From Pseudocitrobacter vendiensis (GTDB taxonomy: Bacteria > Pseudomonadota > Gammaproteobacteria > Enterobacterales > Enterobacteriaceae): 64,000 bases of DNA. Location of the stretch: positions 1 through 64,000 of the forward strand of contig NZ_CALSBS010000020.1 of assembly GCF_943590815.1 (NCBI RefSeq), given 5' to 3'. The position numbers and the translations under genes are program-made. The notes below the pieces were generated by a model. The model had not been told where the DNA came from, did no database searches, and saw only the letters and a list, made by a program, of their open reading frames with translations. Of this stretch, positions 20,976 through 33,978 are shown one piece after another (position 1 is the stretch's first letter; every line of letters begins with the position of its first letter).

Positions 20976-22334
20976 ATGTCGGCATTAACCGAAAAAGTCG
21001 GTGCTAAAGAGAAGTTTGGATTTGGTTTGGGCGATGCCGCAAGCCATATTGTTTTTGATTCCTCAGTTGCTATTCTGGCGTACTTCTACACTAATATTTA
21101 TGGCTTACCTCCGGCAGTCATGGGGACACTATTTTTAGCCGTGAGGGTGCTGGATGCGATTACCGACCCCATTATGGGGGCAATTGCGGATCAGACAAAA
21201 AGTCGCTGGGGGCGCTTCCGCCCCTGGTTATTAATTATCTGCGTACCGTTTGCCGTAAGCTGTATTCTGGTTTATTCCACACCAGACTTTGACCAGACAG
21301 GAAAAATTATCTACGCCGTCATCGCCTATATATTTATGACGCTGATGTATACCGCGATAAATATTCCTTACTGCTCATTAGGTGCGGCCATTACCGCAGA
21401 CCCGTCAGAAAACCTCTCTCTGCAATCCTGGCGTTTCGCTATTGCGCCAATCGGTGGTGCAATGGGGACAGCGCTGATTCTGCCACTGGCAGATTTCCTC
21501 GCACCGGGCGATCGCGCAAGCGGTATGCAATGGGCGATGGGGATATTCGGCGTAATTGGTTGCATCATGTTCTTAATCTGCTTCATAACCACGAAAGAGC
21601 GTATCGAGCCAGTAAAAGAGGAGAACCTCAATATTCTGCGCGATGTGAAAATCCTGGTAAAAAACGATCAGTGGTGGATACTGTCGGTTTATAACCTGGC
21701 AATGCTGTGCGGTGTGGTGGTGCGTGGCAGTTTGCTGGTCTATTTCGTGCAATATATTCTGAATCAGGGTAGCAGCGTTATTTCGCTATTTATGCTGGCG
21801 ACGACGGTTGCTGCGGTGGTCGGAAGCCTGGCCGCAAAACCATTGGGTTCAAAGGTGTGCAAAATTCGCGCCTCCGTGTGGGTAAACACGCTGAGTGCGT
21901 TAATTGGTTTGCTGTTCCTCGTGCTGCCGAGCGAATATTGGGTGCCGGCATTTATCGTGCACATTATTCTGAACGTGTTGCAGGGTATTAACGCTCCGCT
22001 GCAGTGGTCAATGATCACCGATGCCAACAACTATGGCGAATGGAAAACTCAGCGTCGTATTACTGGTATGAACGTCGCAGCGAATATTTTCATCATCAAA
22101 CTGGGTGTGGCAATTGGTGGCGCGTTAACAGGCTGGGGCCTGGCTTTCTACGGCTACCAGGCAGGCGTGGAGCAACAATCCGCCGAAGCGATTCGCGGCG
22201 TACTGATTCTGTTTACCGTGTTACCGGCTATCTTCTATCTGATTACCGCGATTTCCATTCGCTACTATCAACTGACGGAAGACAAAATGAATACCATCGT
22301 GACTGACCTGAGCAAAGGGCAGTTCCAGATGTAA
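20976..22334 (+). CDS. GPH-family sugar:cation symporter (MelB/YicJ/YihO-like)
   Basis: Twelve-helix major-facilitator protein of the glycoside-pentoside-hexuronide:cation family, 452 residues. The acidic residues D20 (GLGD), D60 and D64 (in VLDAITDPIMG) correspond to the cation-site aspartates of MelB. RWGRFRPW and the C-terminal MITDANNYGEW are family marks. The substrate is not evident, and no glycosidase or kinase gene lies next to it. It stands in the interval malT-glpR, where E. coli has rtcRBA. A leader of about 150 AT-rich bases and the ribosome site AAGGGTGA precede it. No MalT box was seen upstream. Confidence 0.88.
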   Translation: MSALTEKVGAKEKFGFGLGDAASHIVFDSSVAILAYFYTNIYGLPPAVMGTLFLAVRVLDAITDPIMGAIADQTKSRWGRFRPWLLIICVPFAVSCILVYSTPDFDQTGKIIYAVIAYIFMTLMYTAINIPYCSLGAAITADPSENLSLQSWRFAIAPIGGAMGTALILPLADFLAPGDRASGMQWAMGIFGVIGCIMFLICFITTKERIEPVKEENLNILRDVKILVKNDQWWILSVYNLAMLCGVVVRGSLLVYFVQYILNQGSSVISLFMLATTVAAVVGSLAAKPLGSKVCKIRASVWVNTLSALIGLLFLVLPSEYWVPAFIVHIILNVLQGINAPLQWSMITDANNYGEWKTQRRITGMNVAANIFIIKLGVAIGGALTGWGLAFYGYQAGVEQQSAEAIRGVLILFTVLPAIFYLITAISIRYYQLTEDKMNTIVTDLSKGQFQM

Positions 22335-22339
22335 CCGAT

Positions 22340-22410
22340 GCCGAATGGCGGCTACGCCTTATCCGGCCTACCGATTGTTTGTAGGCCGGATAAGCGAAGC
22401 GCCATCCGGC
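22340..22410. repeat. Pair of REP palindromes
   Basis: GCCGAATGGCGGCTACGCCT then TATCCGGCCTAC, and then GTAGGCCGGATAAGCGAAGC then GCCATCCGGC in opposite orientation, between convergent genes. Confidence 0.8.
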
Positions 22411-22421
22411 ACTTCTCACCG

Positions 22422-23186
22422 TTACGCCCGGCACAACTCCAGCTGGATGTTATGTTCGGCAATCACCTTCATTACCCCATCCGGCGGCAACACATCTGTG
22501 TAGACTGCATCCACCATGCTGATACTGCCCATATTCACCATCGCGTTGCGGCCAAACTTAGAATGGTCAACCACCAGCATCACATGACGCGAGTTCTCAA
22601 TGATTGCACGCTTGGTGCGCACTTCATGGTAATCAAACTCAAGCAGCGAACCGTCGCTGTCGATACCGCTGATCCCCAGAATGCCGAAATCAAGGCGGAA
22701 CTGGGAGATAAAATCGAGCGTAGCTTCACCGATAATTCCACCGTCACGGCTACGCAATTCGCCGCCCGCGAGGATAATACGGAAATCCTCTTTCACCATC
22801 AGGGTGTTCGCCACATTGAGGTTATTGGTGACGATACGCAGGTCGCTATGATTGAGCAGAGCGTGGGCGACCGCTTCCGGCGTGGTACCGATATCGATAA
22901 ACAGCGTAGAGCCGTTAGGGATTTCGCTGGCCACCTTGCGGGCAATGCGCTCTTTCTCCGCCGTCTGCGTCGATTTTCGGTCGTGCCACGAGGCGTTTAC
23001 CGAACTTGAAGGTAGCGCCGCGCCGCCGTGGTGGCGCAGGATCATTTTCTGCTCCGCCAGGTCGTTCAGGTCGCGGCGGATGGTTTGTGGGCTTACGGAA
23101 AAGTGCTCCACCAGCTCTTCAGTGCTGACGTAGCCCTGCAATTTGACCAGCTCAATTATCGCGTCATGACGTTGTGTTTGTTTCAT
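22422..23186 (-). CDS. glpR: Glycerol-3-phosphate regulon repressor GlpR
   Basis: DeoR-family repressor, inactivated by glycerol 3-phosphate. It has 254 residues. The N-terminal HTH contains VSTEELVEHFSVSPQTIRRD. The C-terminal sensor domain has the DeoR marks IDIGTT, NNLNVANTL, GGELR and the late VDHSKFGR. It is last in the glpEGR run on this strand, 18 bases after glpG. Its operators are visible in front of glpD. Confidence 0.96.
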   Translation of the reverse strand: MKQTQRHDAIIELVKLQGYVSTEELVEHFSVSPQTIRRDLNDLAEQKMILRHHGGAALPSSSVNASWHDRKSTQTAEKERIARKVASEIPNGSTLFIDIGTTPEAVAHALLNHSDLRIVTNNLNVANTLMVKEDFRIILAGGELRSRDGGIIGEATLDFISQFRLDFGILGISGIDSDGSLLEFDYHEVRTKRAIIENSRHVMLVVDHSKFGRNAMVNMGSISMVDAVYTDVLPPDGVMKVIAEHNIQLELCRA

Positions 23187-23204
23187 GGTGAGTCCCTGAA
23201 AAAA

Positions 23205-24035
23205 TTACGCGCGCTTTCGCGCATTTAGCGTATCGACAAACGCCATCGCCAGACCGACCACCAGGCCGGTAACATGTGCGCCATTGGCAATCGACATGCC
23301 AAAAAGATCAAACCAACCGGCAACCAGCCAGACCAACGAAAAGATAATCAACCCGCGCTGCAGGTAAATACCGCTGTCCGGGTCGCGCTCACCGCGCAGC
23401 CAGACGTACCCCATCAGCGCATACACCACGCCAGACAGCCCACCAAACCAGGGGCCACTAAACTGGTGCTGGATAAAACCGCTCAACAGCGCGCTGATCG
23501 CGGTGATCACCACCAGTTTACCGCTGCCGATGCGTTTCTCCACCGCCCCGCCGAGATACCACCACCACAGCAGGTTAAACAGAATATGCAGCACCGAGAA
23601 GTGCATGAGTGCGTGGCTGAAGTAACGCCAGGCTTCAAACTGCACCGAGCTGTCATAGGGCCAGGCCAGCCACATCATCACGGCCTGATCGCCCACCACG
23701 TTCATCAGGACAAAAACCAGAATACAGGCGATCATCACCGCCATGGTCACCGGACCGGCATTGGCCTTCAGCGTTTCGAGGAACGGGAAACGACGATAGT
23801 GCAGCCCACTGTTGGTGTGGCCCGATTGCCAGCTCGCCGCCAGATAACGCGGGTCTGCCGGGTTTTCCAGAAAACGGTTCAACTCGGCGCGCACGCGCTC
23901 GGCCTGGCTTTCATCGGCGAGCCACACATCACTCTGAGTATGTTGTTGTATTGTCAGGATAACACCCTGCGTCGCCATGTAGTCCACAAAGGCCTGGGCG
24001 ACGCGCGGATTCGTAAAAGAGGTAATCATCAACAT
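23205..24035 (-). CDS. glpG: Rhomboid intramembrane protease GlpG
   Basis: Inner-membrane serine protease, 276 residues, with a small N-terminal cytoplasmic domain (about 1-65) and six membrane helices. The catalytic serine is S201 in [10 protein letters not shown] and the catalytic histidine is H254 in NGAHVTGL. The helix-2 residues HALMHFS and N154 form the oxyanion side. Residue numbers match the crystallised E. coli enzyme. Confidence 0.98.
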   Translation of the reverse strand: MLMITSFTNPRVAQAFVDYMATQGVILTIQQHTQSDVWLADESQAERVRAELNRFLENPADPRYLAASWQSGHTNSGLHYRRFPFLETLKANAGPVTMAVMIACILVFVLMNVVGDQAVMMWLAWPYDSSVQFEAWRYFSHALMHFSVLHILFNLLWWWYLGGAVEKRIGSGKLVVITAISALLSGFIQHQFSGPWFGGLSGVVYALMGYVWLRGERDPDSGIYLQRGLIIFSLVWLVAGWFDLFGMSIANGAHVTGLVVGLAMAFVDTLNARKRA

Positions 24036-24091
24036 GCAGAGGGTCGCTTATTCCACACAAAGGGGGACAGTATAACATCGCATTCAAATGC

Positions 24092-24421
24092 CTAAAGCGC
24101 GATGTGCTCAACCTCTGCCGGGAAGTGGCGATGCCAGGCATCGAAGCCGCCGTCCACGCTATACACTTCATCGTAGCCCTGCTGTAGAAGATATTGCGCC
24201 GCGCCCTTGCTGCTGTTGCCGTGATAGCACATCACCATCACCGGCGTGTCAAAATCATTGTCGCGCATAAACGCGCCCAGCGTATCGTTGGTCAGATGAA
24301 ACGCACCCGGCGTGTGGCCCAGCGCATAGTTCTGCGGGTCACGAATATCGACCAGCACGGCGGTCTGCTGGCGTAACTTCTGGTGCGCTTCTTCTACATT
24401 GATACACACAAACTGTTCCAT
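24092..24421 (-). CDS. glpE: Thiosulfate sulfurtransferase GlpE
   Basis: Single-domain rhodanese, 109 residues. The active-site cysteine is C65 in the loop CYHGNSSKG, and LVDIRDPQ is the family start. It transfers sulfane sulfur from thiosulfate to acceptors such as thioredoxin or cyanide. It is first of the glpEGR genes and is divergent from glpD. Confidence 0.97.
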   Translation of the reverse strand: MEQFVCINVEEAHQKLRQQTAVLVDIRDPQNYALGHTPGAFHLTNDTLGAFMRDNDFDTPVMVMCYHGNSSKGAAQYLLQQGYDEVYSVDGGFDAWHRHFPAEVEHIAL

Positions 24422-24506
24422 GGTTTCTCTTCTCTTTATTGCAGGTGGGCGAACTCACGCCATTTTACCGCCAAGTGTACGTCCTGACGGCAGTGAAACG
24501 CCAATA

Positions 24507-24522
24507 TGTTACACACATCACT
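24507..24522. promoter_or_regulatory. Candidate CRP site in the glpE-glpD gap
   Basis: TGTTA-CACACA-TCACT resembles TGTGA-N6-TCACA. It lies about 20 bases upstream of the glpD -35 element. CRP activation of glpD is established in E. coli. Confidence 0.5.
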
Positions 24523-24541
24523 GTAAATTGTTTTTTTGATG

Positions 24542-24570
24542 TTACCGAACGCGCGTTTGTTTGCTATTAT
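24542..24570 (+). promoter_or_regulatory. glpD promoter
   Basis: A -35 like TTACCG (24542-24547) and a -10 TATTAT (24565-24570) are spaced by 17 bases. The GlpR operators begin at the -10. Confidence 0.6.
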
Positions 24571-24607
24571 TTTCGTTATCGAGCATTATTGAGCTATAAC
24601 GAAAGTG
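24569..24607. promoter_or_regulatory. Two GlpR operators at glpD
   Basis: ATTTTCGTTATCGAGCATT (24569-24587) is a close match to the GlpR palindrome ATGTTCGWTAWCGAACAT. A weaker second copy containing ATAACGAA lies at 24590-24607. Tandem operators covering the promoter and the transcript start fit known glpD repression. Confidence 0.7.
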
Positions 24608-24622
24608 AACGAGGTAGCGAGC

Positions 24623-26131
24623 ATGGAAACCAAAGATCTGATTGTGATAGGTGGCGGGATCAACGGCGCAGGGATCGCAGCGGATGCCGCCGGGCGCGGA
24701 TTGTCCGTTTTGATGCTGGAAGCGCAGGATCTGGCGTGCGCCACCTCCAGCGCCAGTTCTAAGCTCATCCACGGCGGCCTGCGCTACCTTGAACACTATG
24801 AATTCCGCCTGGTGAGCGAAGCGCTCGCCGAACGGGAAGTGCTGTTAAAAATGGCACCCCATATCGCCTTCCCGATGCGCTTTCGTCTGCCGCATCGCCC
24901 GCATCTGCGTCCGGCGTGGATGATCCGCATTGGTTTGTTTATGTACGATCACCTGGGCAAACGCACCAGCCTGCCGAGCTCGACTGGTTTGCGTTTTGGC
25001 GCAGAGTCGGTCCTCAAACCGGAAATCGTGCGCGGATTCGAATATTCCGACTGCTGGGTCGACGATGCGCGCCTGGTACTCGCCAACGCGCAAATGGTAG
25101 CGCGTAAAGGTGGCGAGGTACTGACTCGCACCCGCGCCACCTCTGCTCGCCGTGAAAATGGCCTGTGGATTGTGGAAGCGGAAGACATCGATACCGGTAA
25201 AAAATACACCTGGCAGGCGCGTGGCCTGGTCAACGCCACCGGTCCGTGGGTGAAACAGTTCTTCGATGACGGCATGCATCTTCCGTCGCCTTACGGTATT
25301 CGCCTGATCAAAGGCAGCCACATTGTGGTGCCGCGCGTGCATACGCAGAAACAGGCCTACATCCTGCAAAACGAAGATAAGCGTATTGTGTTCGTTATCC
25401 CGTGGATGGATGAGTTTTCGATTATCGGTACCACTGACCAGGAGTATCACGGCGATCCGAAGAATGTCGAAATCGACGAAGGGGAAATCAGCTATTTGCT
25501 GAAGGTCTATAACGCGCACTTTAAAAAACAGCTGGGGCGCGACGATATCGTCTGGACTTACTCTGGTGTTCGTCCGCTGTGCGATGATGAATCAGATTCA
25601 CCGCAGGCCATTACCCGCGACTACACGCTGGACGTACACGACGTCGATAACCAGGCCCCGCTTCTGTCGGTGTTCGGCGGAAAGCTCACTACCTATCGCA
25701 AGCTGGCAGAGCACGCGCTGGAGAAACTGGCGCCGTATTACAAAAATATCGGCCCGGCATGGACCAAAAGCGCGACGCTGCCCGGTGGTGACATTAACGG
25801 CGATCGCGACGACTACGCGGCAACGCTTCGCCGCCGCTATCCGTTTATCAGTGAATCGCTGGCACGCCACTTCGCCCGCACCTACGGCAGTAACAGCGAG
25901 TTGTTACTGGGCCAGGCGAAAAGCGTGGCTGATTTAGGCGAAGATTTCGGTCATGAGTTTTATGAAGCCGAACTGCGTTATCTGGTTGAACATGAATGGG
26001 TTCGACGCGCCGATGACGCGCTGTGGCGCAGGACTAAGCAGGGAATGTGGCTGAACGCGGAACAGCAGTCACGCGTAGCACAATGGCTGCTGCAAAACGC
26101 GGGAAAGCGTGAACTGTCGCTGGCGTCTTAA
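24623..26131 (+). CDS. glpD: Aerobic glycerol-3-phosphate dehydrogenase GlpD
   Basis: Membrane-associated flavoenzyme that oxidises sn-glycerol 3-phosphate to dihydroxyacetone phosphate and passes electrons to quinone. The FAD-binding GGGINGAG is at residues 10-17, HGGLRYLEHYEF follows, and the substrate region includes YSGVRPLCDD. The start at METKDLIVIG gives 502 residues, with AACGAGGTAGCGAGC as ribosome site. The six-residue upstream extension is unlikely. Confidence 0.98.
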   Translation: METKDLIVIGGGINGAGIAADAAGRGLSVLMLEAQDLACATSSASSKLIHGGLRYLEHYEFRLVSEALAEREVLLKMAPHIAFPMRFRLPHRPHLRPAWMIRIGLFMYDHLGKRTSLPSSTGLRFGAESVLKPEIVRGFEYSDCWVDDARLVLANAQMVARKGGEVLTRTRATSARRENGLWIVEAEDIDTGKKYTWQARGLVNATGPWVKQFFDDGMHLPSPYGIRLIKGSHIVVPRVHTQKQAYILQNEDKRIVFVIPWMDEFSIIGTTDQEYHGDPKNVEIDEGEISYLLKVYNAHFKKQLGRDDIVWTYSGVRPLCDDESDSPQAITRDYTLDVHDVDNQAPLLSVFGGKLTTYRKLAEHALEKLAPYYKNIGPAWTKSATLPGGDINGDRDDYAATLRRRYPFISESLARHFARTYGSNSELLLGQAKSVADLGEDFGHEFYEAELRYLVEHEWVRRADDALWRRTKQGMWLNAEQQSRVAQWLLQNAGKRELSLAS

Positions 26132-26137
26132 CAGAAT

Positions 26138-26164
26138 GCCGGGTAAGGCGTTGCCGTACCCGGC
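26138..26164. repeat. REP-like hairpin after glpD
   Basis: GCCGGGTA and TACCCGGC form an 8-bp stem around an 11-base loop that itself contains GGC/GCC. There is no T run. Confidence 0.6.
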
Positions 26165-26174
26165 GTTGTCTCTG

Positions 26175-26387
26175 CTACAAATCTGACATCGCGCATAAAC
26201 ACTCATCAATCATCCAGTCATTTAATAATGCATAAGGGATGGCGCGTAGCGAGGTTAGCTGTAGCGCCTTTTGCTGTTGTTTATTGAGGCAGTCTTCAAG
26301 CACACCACAAATTGTTTAGGTACCGTACCGACGAAAGGTGTGATAAATCTGTTCAATCAGATTAAGCATAGCGGGACTGGGTTGCAT
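26175..26387 (-). pseudogene. Small reading frame broken by an in-frame TAA
   Basis: One base after the stop of the 237-residue gene, an ATG with a very strong ribosome site (GGAGGACGTAAT-ATG) opens a frame of 71 codons. It encodes 23 residues (MQPSPAMLNLIEQIYHTF...), then TAA at 26316-26318, then 46 more sense codons in the same frame (TICGVLEDCLNKQQQ to CLCAMSDL) and TAG. The second part reads like normal amphipathic protein. One base change would restore a 70-residue protein. I do not recognise the family. It is most simply a recent nonsense mutation. A short 23-residue peptide is the other option. Confidence 0.6.
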
Positions 26388-26388
26388 A

Positions 26389-27102
26389 TTACGTCCTCCG
26401 CTTTTGTGAGCGCGTAAAGGGTATATACACAAAGCTCGCATTAGCGGCATTCAGCCTAATGAGGGTACTGCGCGACAAAGAAAAACTGGGGCGAACACAG
26501 TTATCCTCACAGGTGCGGCATCCTTCATCCATACAGTTTGTTGAAGAGTAATTACGGCAGTAGTACGTCAGCGTCGCCAGCTTCTTGCGGAATCCGCGCA
26601 GGCTGTTATCCCCATGAAATTTTAGCGCATCTCTGAAGACCCAATGAGTGTATATATCCTCAATCCAGGAGGTGCATTCCCTAAGTGGGCGGCAGGCAAT
26701 GATTGTTCGCTCATCAGGATTTTTCATTGCCGAGAAATAAACGGTAAAGTCATCTGTTGTGTTGAGTTCACACGCGATATCAGGCACATCGCTAATATAA
26801 GGATCAAAACCAAACTCAGCGCCGCTGGCACAAAGCCGACTGATAGTCGCAGGGTCGAGGGAAAACCCAGGCCAGATATGACTCGAGGACAAACCGACAT
26901 TCAGAGTGACATCATAACGGTGCAAGCCATCAAGTCCTGCTACACCAACAAACTTTTCCCCTTCGTCCAGTGCCTGATTAATCAGGCGTGGAACCATATC
27001 CTCATCCCAATATCCTGATTCGCAATTGGCAATGGTGATTTCAACGCCAGTGTAGGGATCGGTGCCAACGAGGTCGGCAAATAATCTATCAACTGATTCC
27101 AT
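26389..27102 (-). CDS. Unknown protein with a C-terminal cysteine cluster
   Basis: I do not recognise this 237-residue protein. It has no signal peptide or clear membrane helix and is rather acidic in its first 180 residues. Near the end five cysteines cluster (C182, C190, C195, C198, C202) in a C-x7-C-x4-C-x2-C-x3-C pattern that could bind a metal. I chose the ATG giving MESVDRLFADL, 4 bases after the upstream gene's stop, with AGGGTAGTAAC before it. The longer frame would overlap that gene by 47 bases. It appears to be the middle gene of a three-gene operon. Confidence 0.6.
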   Translation of the reverse strand: MESVDRLFADLVGTDPYTGVEITIANCESGYWDEDMVPRLINQALDEGEKFVGVAGLDGLHRYDVTLNVGLSSSHIWPGFSLDPATISRLCASGAEFGFDPYISDVPDIACELNTTDDFTVYFSAMKNPDERTIIACRPLRECTSWIEDIYTHWVFRDALKFHGDNSLRGFRKKLATLTYYCRNYSSTNCMDEGCRTCEDNCVRPSFSLSRSTLIRLNAANASFVYIPFTRSQKRRT

Positions 27103-27106
27103 GTTA

Positions 27107-28603
27107 CTACCCTGAGTTAGCGAGTGCTTCATACATCGGCACATACCCCACATCCTGCACCAGCCTTTGTCCCTGTGGGCTTAAAAACCACTCGACTACT
27201 TTCTGAGTTTCCGTAGTTGGGTTTTCCTGAGTAACCATGTAAACACGTGCGACCCAGGGATAAACTTCGTTGTGGATGTTCTCAGCCGTGGGGGCAATGC
27301 CATTAATCGCCAGCAGTTTGACGCCCTCACGGGCATGCATCTGCGTGGCGTAATAACGGAAGGTGTAACCAATCGCGCCGGGGGTATCCTGATATTGCGC
27401 CACCACATCCAACAGTTCGCCCATTTGGTTAGCAACCTTCATCTCCCTGGGTTTGAGCATTGGCATCCCCTTCATGACCTTCGCCAGCATGACGGTCTGG
27501 CTACCTGACCCCTCGGGCCGCTGCCAGGGCTCAATTTCCACATCCAGACCGCCGACCTGTTGCCAGTTGGTAATTTTGCCGCTGAAAATATCGCGGACCT
27601 GCTCAGTGGTGAGGCTGTTAATGGGGTTGTTTTTGTTGACGATAAAGACAAACGCTTCACGTGCGAGCGGTGTGTAGGTCAACTTAACGCCCATTTTCTG
27701 CGCATCTGATTTCTGTCCGGCAGAAGGCTGTGCGACGAAAATAATATCGACATTGCCTTTGATAATATTTTCCCAGGCACTCGGCGTGCGCGAATTGAGC
27801 AGGTATTTCTGCTCATCAAACCGTTTCGGTAAGACGTTAAGCGCATAAAACGCAGACGCATAGAGAGGATAGCCCGCCGTCGCGCCGTCCATCCGCGGCC
27901 AGTTGTGGGTGACTTGTAACGCGGGCTCGCCCTGAAGCGGGATGAGTTCGTTATGCCATTTATCAGGCCGGTAGTTGCGGGTATCACGCTCTTCATAAAT
28001 AACGTTGGGATATTTGAGTTGCTGCTGCCACGCCTGGTACGCCGCGTAAGTTGAGGCTAAGGCGATAAGAAAAAGAATGATGCTTCGGCAGATGCCAGCT
28101 TTGTTTGTGAAGAAACACCGCCTGAACGACCAGCCATAGCCGAGCGTAAAGCTTAGCTGCGAACAAACCGGTATCAGCAGACTTCCCCAGTACCATTGGC
28201 AGACAAGTGTAACGATATGAATCCCCATCCAGGGGAACAATACGGCGAGTGTTCCACTACCCATCGTGTAAAAACGGAGGCCGGCCTGATGTAGTGCGTA
28301 AATCCACCCCAACAATGCCAGGAGCGCGGGCAGCAACAGAATCACGTGCCGCCAGATGAGGTTCTCTTCCGGCGCGTTATCTCTGGACCAAATGCGACCA
28401 CCTAAAAACATCAGATTGCAAACGGCGAGCAGCAGCAATGCGGAAGGAAGCCCATCCGTCTCTTTTGCCAGACCAAGCCCCTCTAAAACATAAGCGATAA
28501 TGGCAACACAGAGTCCACAGAATAATGCCAGGCAGTGCGCCAGAATGGGCACACCGATAAAAGCCATGATCAGAGACAGAAATATCCATTTTATGTTTTT
28601 CAT
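27107..28603 (-). CDS. Membrane-anchored PstS-like substrate-binding protein
   Basis: A 498-residue two-part protein. Residues 1-195 hold about five or six hydrophobic segments (near 5-40, 53-69, 84-104, 118-150 and 171-190). From about 225 to the end is a PBP domain of the PstS type: DGATAGYPLYASAF matches the phosphate-loop start, then LTTEQVRDIFSGKITNWQQV, RPEGSGSQT, GAIGYTFRYYA and WFLSPQGQ. Such domains bind phosphate or similar anions. The fusion to a polytopic membrane part suggests a sensor or scavenging role rather than an ordinary ABC binding protein, which is inference. No permease or ATPase gene is nearby. Confidence 0.75.
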   Translation of the reverse strand: MKNIKWIFLSLIMAFIGVPILAHCLALFCGLCVAIIAYVLEGLGLAKETDGLPSALLLLAVCNLMFLGGRIWSRDNAPEENLIWRHVILLLPALLALLGWIYALHQAGLRFYTMGSGTLAVLFPWMGIHIVTLVCQWYWGSLLIPVCSQLSFTLGYGWSFRRCFFTNKAGICRSIILFLIALASTYAAYQAWQQQLKYPNVIYEERDTRNYRPDKWHNELIPLQGEPALQVTHNWPRMDGATAGYPLYASAFYALNVLPKRFDEQKYLLNSRTPSAWENIIKGNVDIIFVAQPSAGQKSDAQKMGVKLTYTPLAREAFVFIVNKNNPINSLTTEQVRDIFSGKITNWQQVGGLDVEIEPWQRPEGSGSQTVMLAKVMKGMPMLKPREMKVANQMGELLDVVAQYQDTPGAIGYTFRYYATQMHAREGVKLLAINGIAPTAENIHNEVYPWVARVYMVTQENPTTETQKVVEWFLSPQGQRLVQDVGYVPMYEALANSG

Positions 28604-28690
28604 TGTGCAATCCGCATTTCCCTGCGAAAAGGCAATTGTAACTCACGACAAACTACTTACGCCCCACGCACTTTTCCGAAATATGCACGT

Positions 28691-28714
28691 AAAAAAGGGG
28701 CCTTCAGGCCCCTT
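28691..28714 (-). terminator. Terminator of the glg operon
   Basis: On the minus strand, AAGGGGCC-TGAA-GGCCCCTT is followed by TTTT. It lies 15 bases after the glgP stop. Confidence 0.9.
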
Positions 28715-28729
28715 CGCATTTTTAGTGAA

Positions 28730-32627
<3,898 letters not shown>

Positions 32628-32628
<1 letters not shown>

Positions 32629-33923
32629 TATCGCTCCTGTTTGACCTGCAATTTGCGCAGCATGTCACGCGTTACCAGCACAATCCCCTCTTCCGAGCGG
32701 TAAAAACGGCGTGCATCGTCTTCCGCATTCTCACCAATCACCATTCCTTCCGGAATAACGCAGGCGCGGTCGATAACGCAACGGCGTAAGCGGCATGAAC
32801 GGCCAACCCAAACATCCGGTAATAAAACTGCCGAATCAATGTTACAGAACGAGTTCACGCGCACACGCGGGAACAGGACGGATTGCACCACGACGGAACC
32901 TGAAATAATGCAGCCGCCGGAGACCAGCGAGTTCAGGGTCATCCCATGGCTACCGGAGCGGTCCTGAACGAACTTCGCCGGCGGCAGAGATTCCATATGG
33001 GTACGAATCGGCCAGTTCTGGTCATACATGTCTAGTTCGGGCGTGACGGACGCCAGGTCAAGGTTCGCTTTCCAGTACGCTTCCAGCGTACCTACATCAC
33101 GCCAGTACGGTTCTGCATTAGGGTCAGACTGTACGCAGGAGAGTGGGAAAGGATGTGCATAAGCCATGCCAGCTTTGGTGATTTTCGGGATGATATCTTT
33201 GCCGAAGTCGTGGCTGGAGTTTTCGTCCAGATCGTCTTCTTTAAGCAGCTCATAAAGATATTCAGCATCAAAGACATAGATACCCATACTGGCGAGGGAT
33301 TTGCTCGGGTCGTTGGGCATGGCCGGTGGATTAGCCGGTTTCTCGACGAAGTCGATTATCTTCTCACTTTCGTCTACCGCCATAACGCCAAATGCCGTTG
33401 CTTCTTCAATGGGCACTGGCATACACGCCACGGTGCAGCGCGCGCCTTTTTCGACGTGGTCGATAAGCATGCGCGAGTAATCTTGTTTGTAGATGTGGTC
33501 GCCCGCGAGGATCACCACATATTCCGCTTTATAGCGATTGATGATGTCGAGGTTCTGGGTTACCGCATCGGCGGTACCGCGATACCAGTTTTCGCCGTGT
33601 ACGCGCTGCTGCGCCGGCAGAAGATCGACAAACTCGTTCATCTCTTCGCTAAAGAAGGACCAGCCGCGCTGGATGTGTTGTACGAGCGTGTGTGACTGAT
33701 ACTGCGTAATCACGCCAATACGACGAATCCCTGAGTTGATGCAGTTCGACAGCGCAAAGTCGATGATGCGGAATTTCCCGCCAAAGTGCACCGCCGGTTT
33801 CGCACGCTTGATGGTGAGATCTTTTAAGCGCGTGCCGCGGCCACCCGCGAGGATCAGCGCAACCGTTTTATTCGGTAACTGGCGCGCCAGCATTAAGGGA
33901 TCGTTTTTTTCCAGCCTAACCAT
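32628..33923 (-). CDS. glgC: Glucose-1-phosphate adenylyltransferase GlgC
   Basis: Makes ADP-glucose from ATP and glucose 1-phosphate, the controlled step of glycogen synthesis (activated by fructose 1,6-bisphosphate, inhibited by AMP). It has 431 residues. The nucleotide-binding GGRGTRLK is at 27-34, with [11 protein letters not shown] just after it. The left-handed beta-helix C-terminal domain is seen from about residue 310. Its ATG is preceded by AAAGGAG. Confidence 0.98.
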
Positions 33924-33978
33924 GATTAACTCCTTTTGTTGCTCGTCTTCATCCGCTATCTGCGGAATGTTTCAGAGC

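Noticed and set aside
24545-24622. Small frames in the glpE-glpD gap
   Set aside because: They lie over the promoter and GlpR operators and have no ribosome site.
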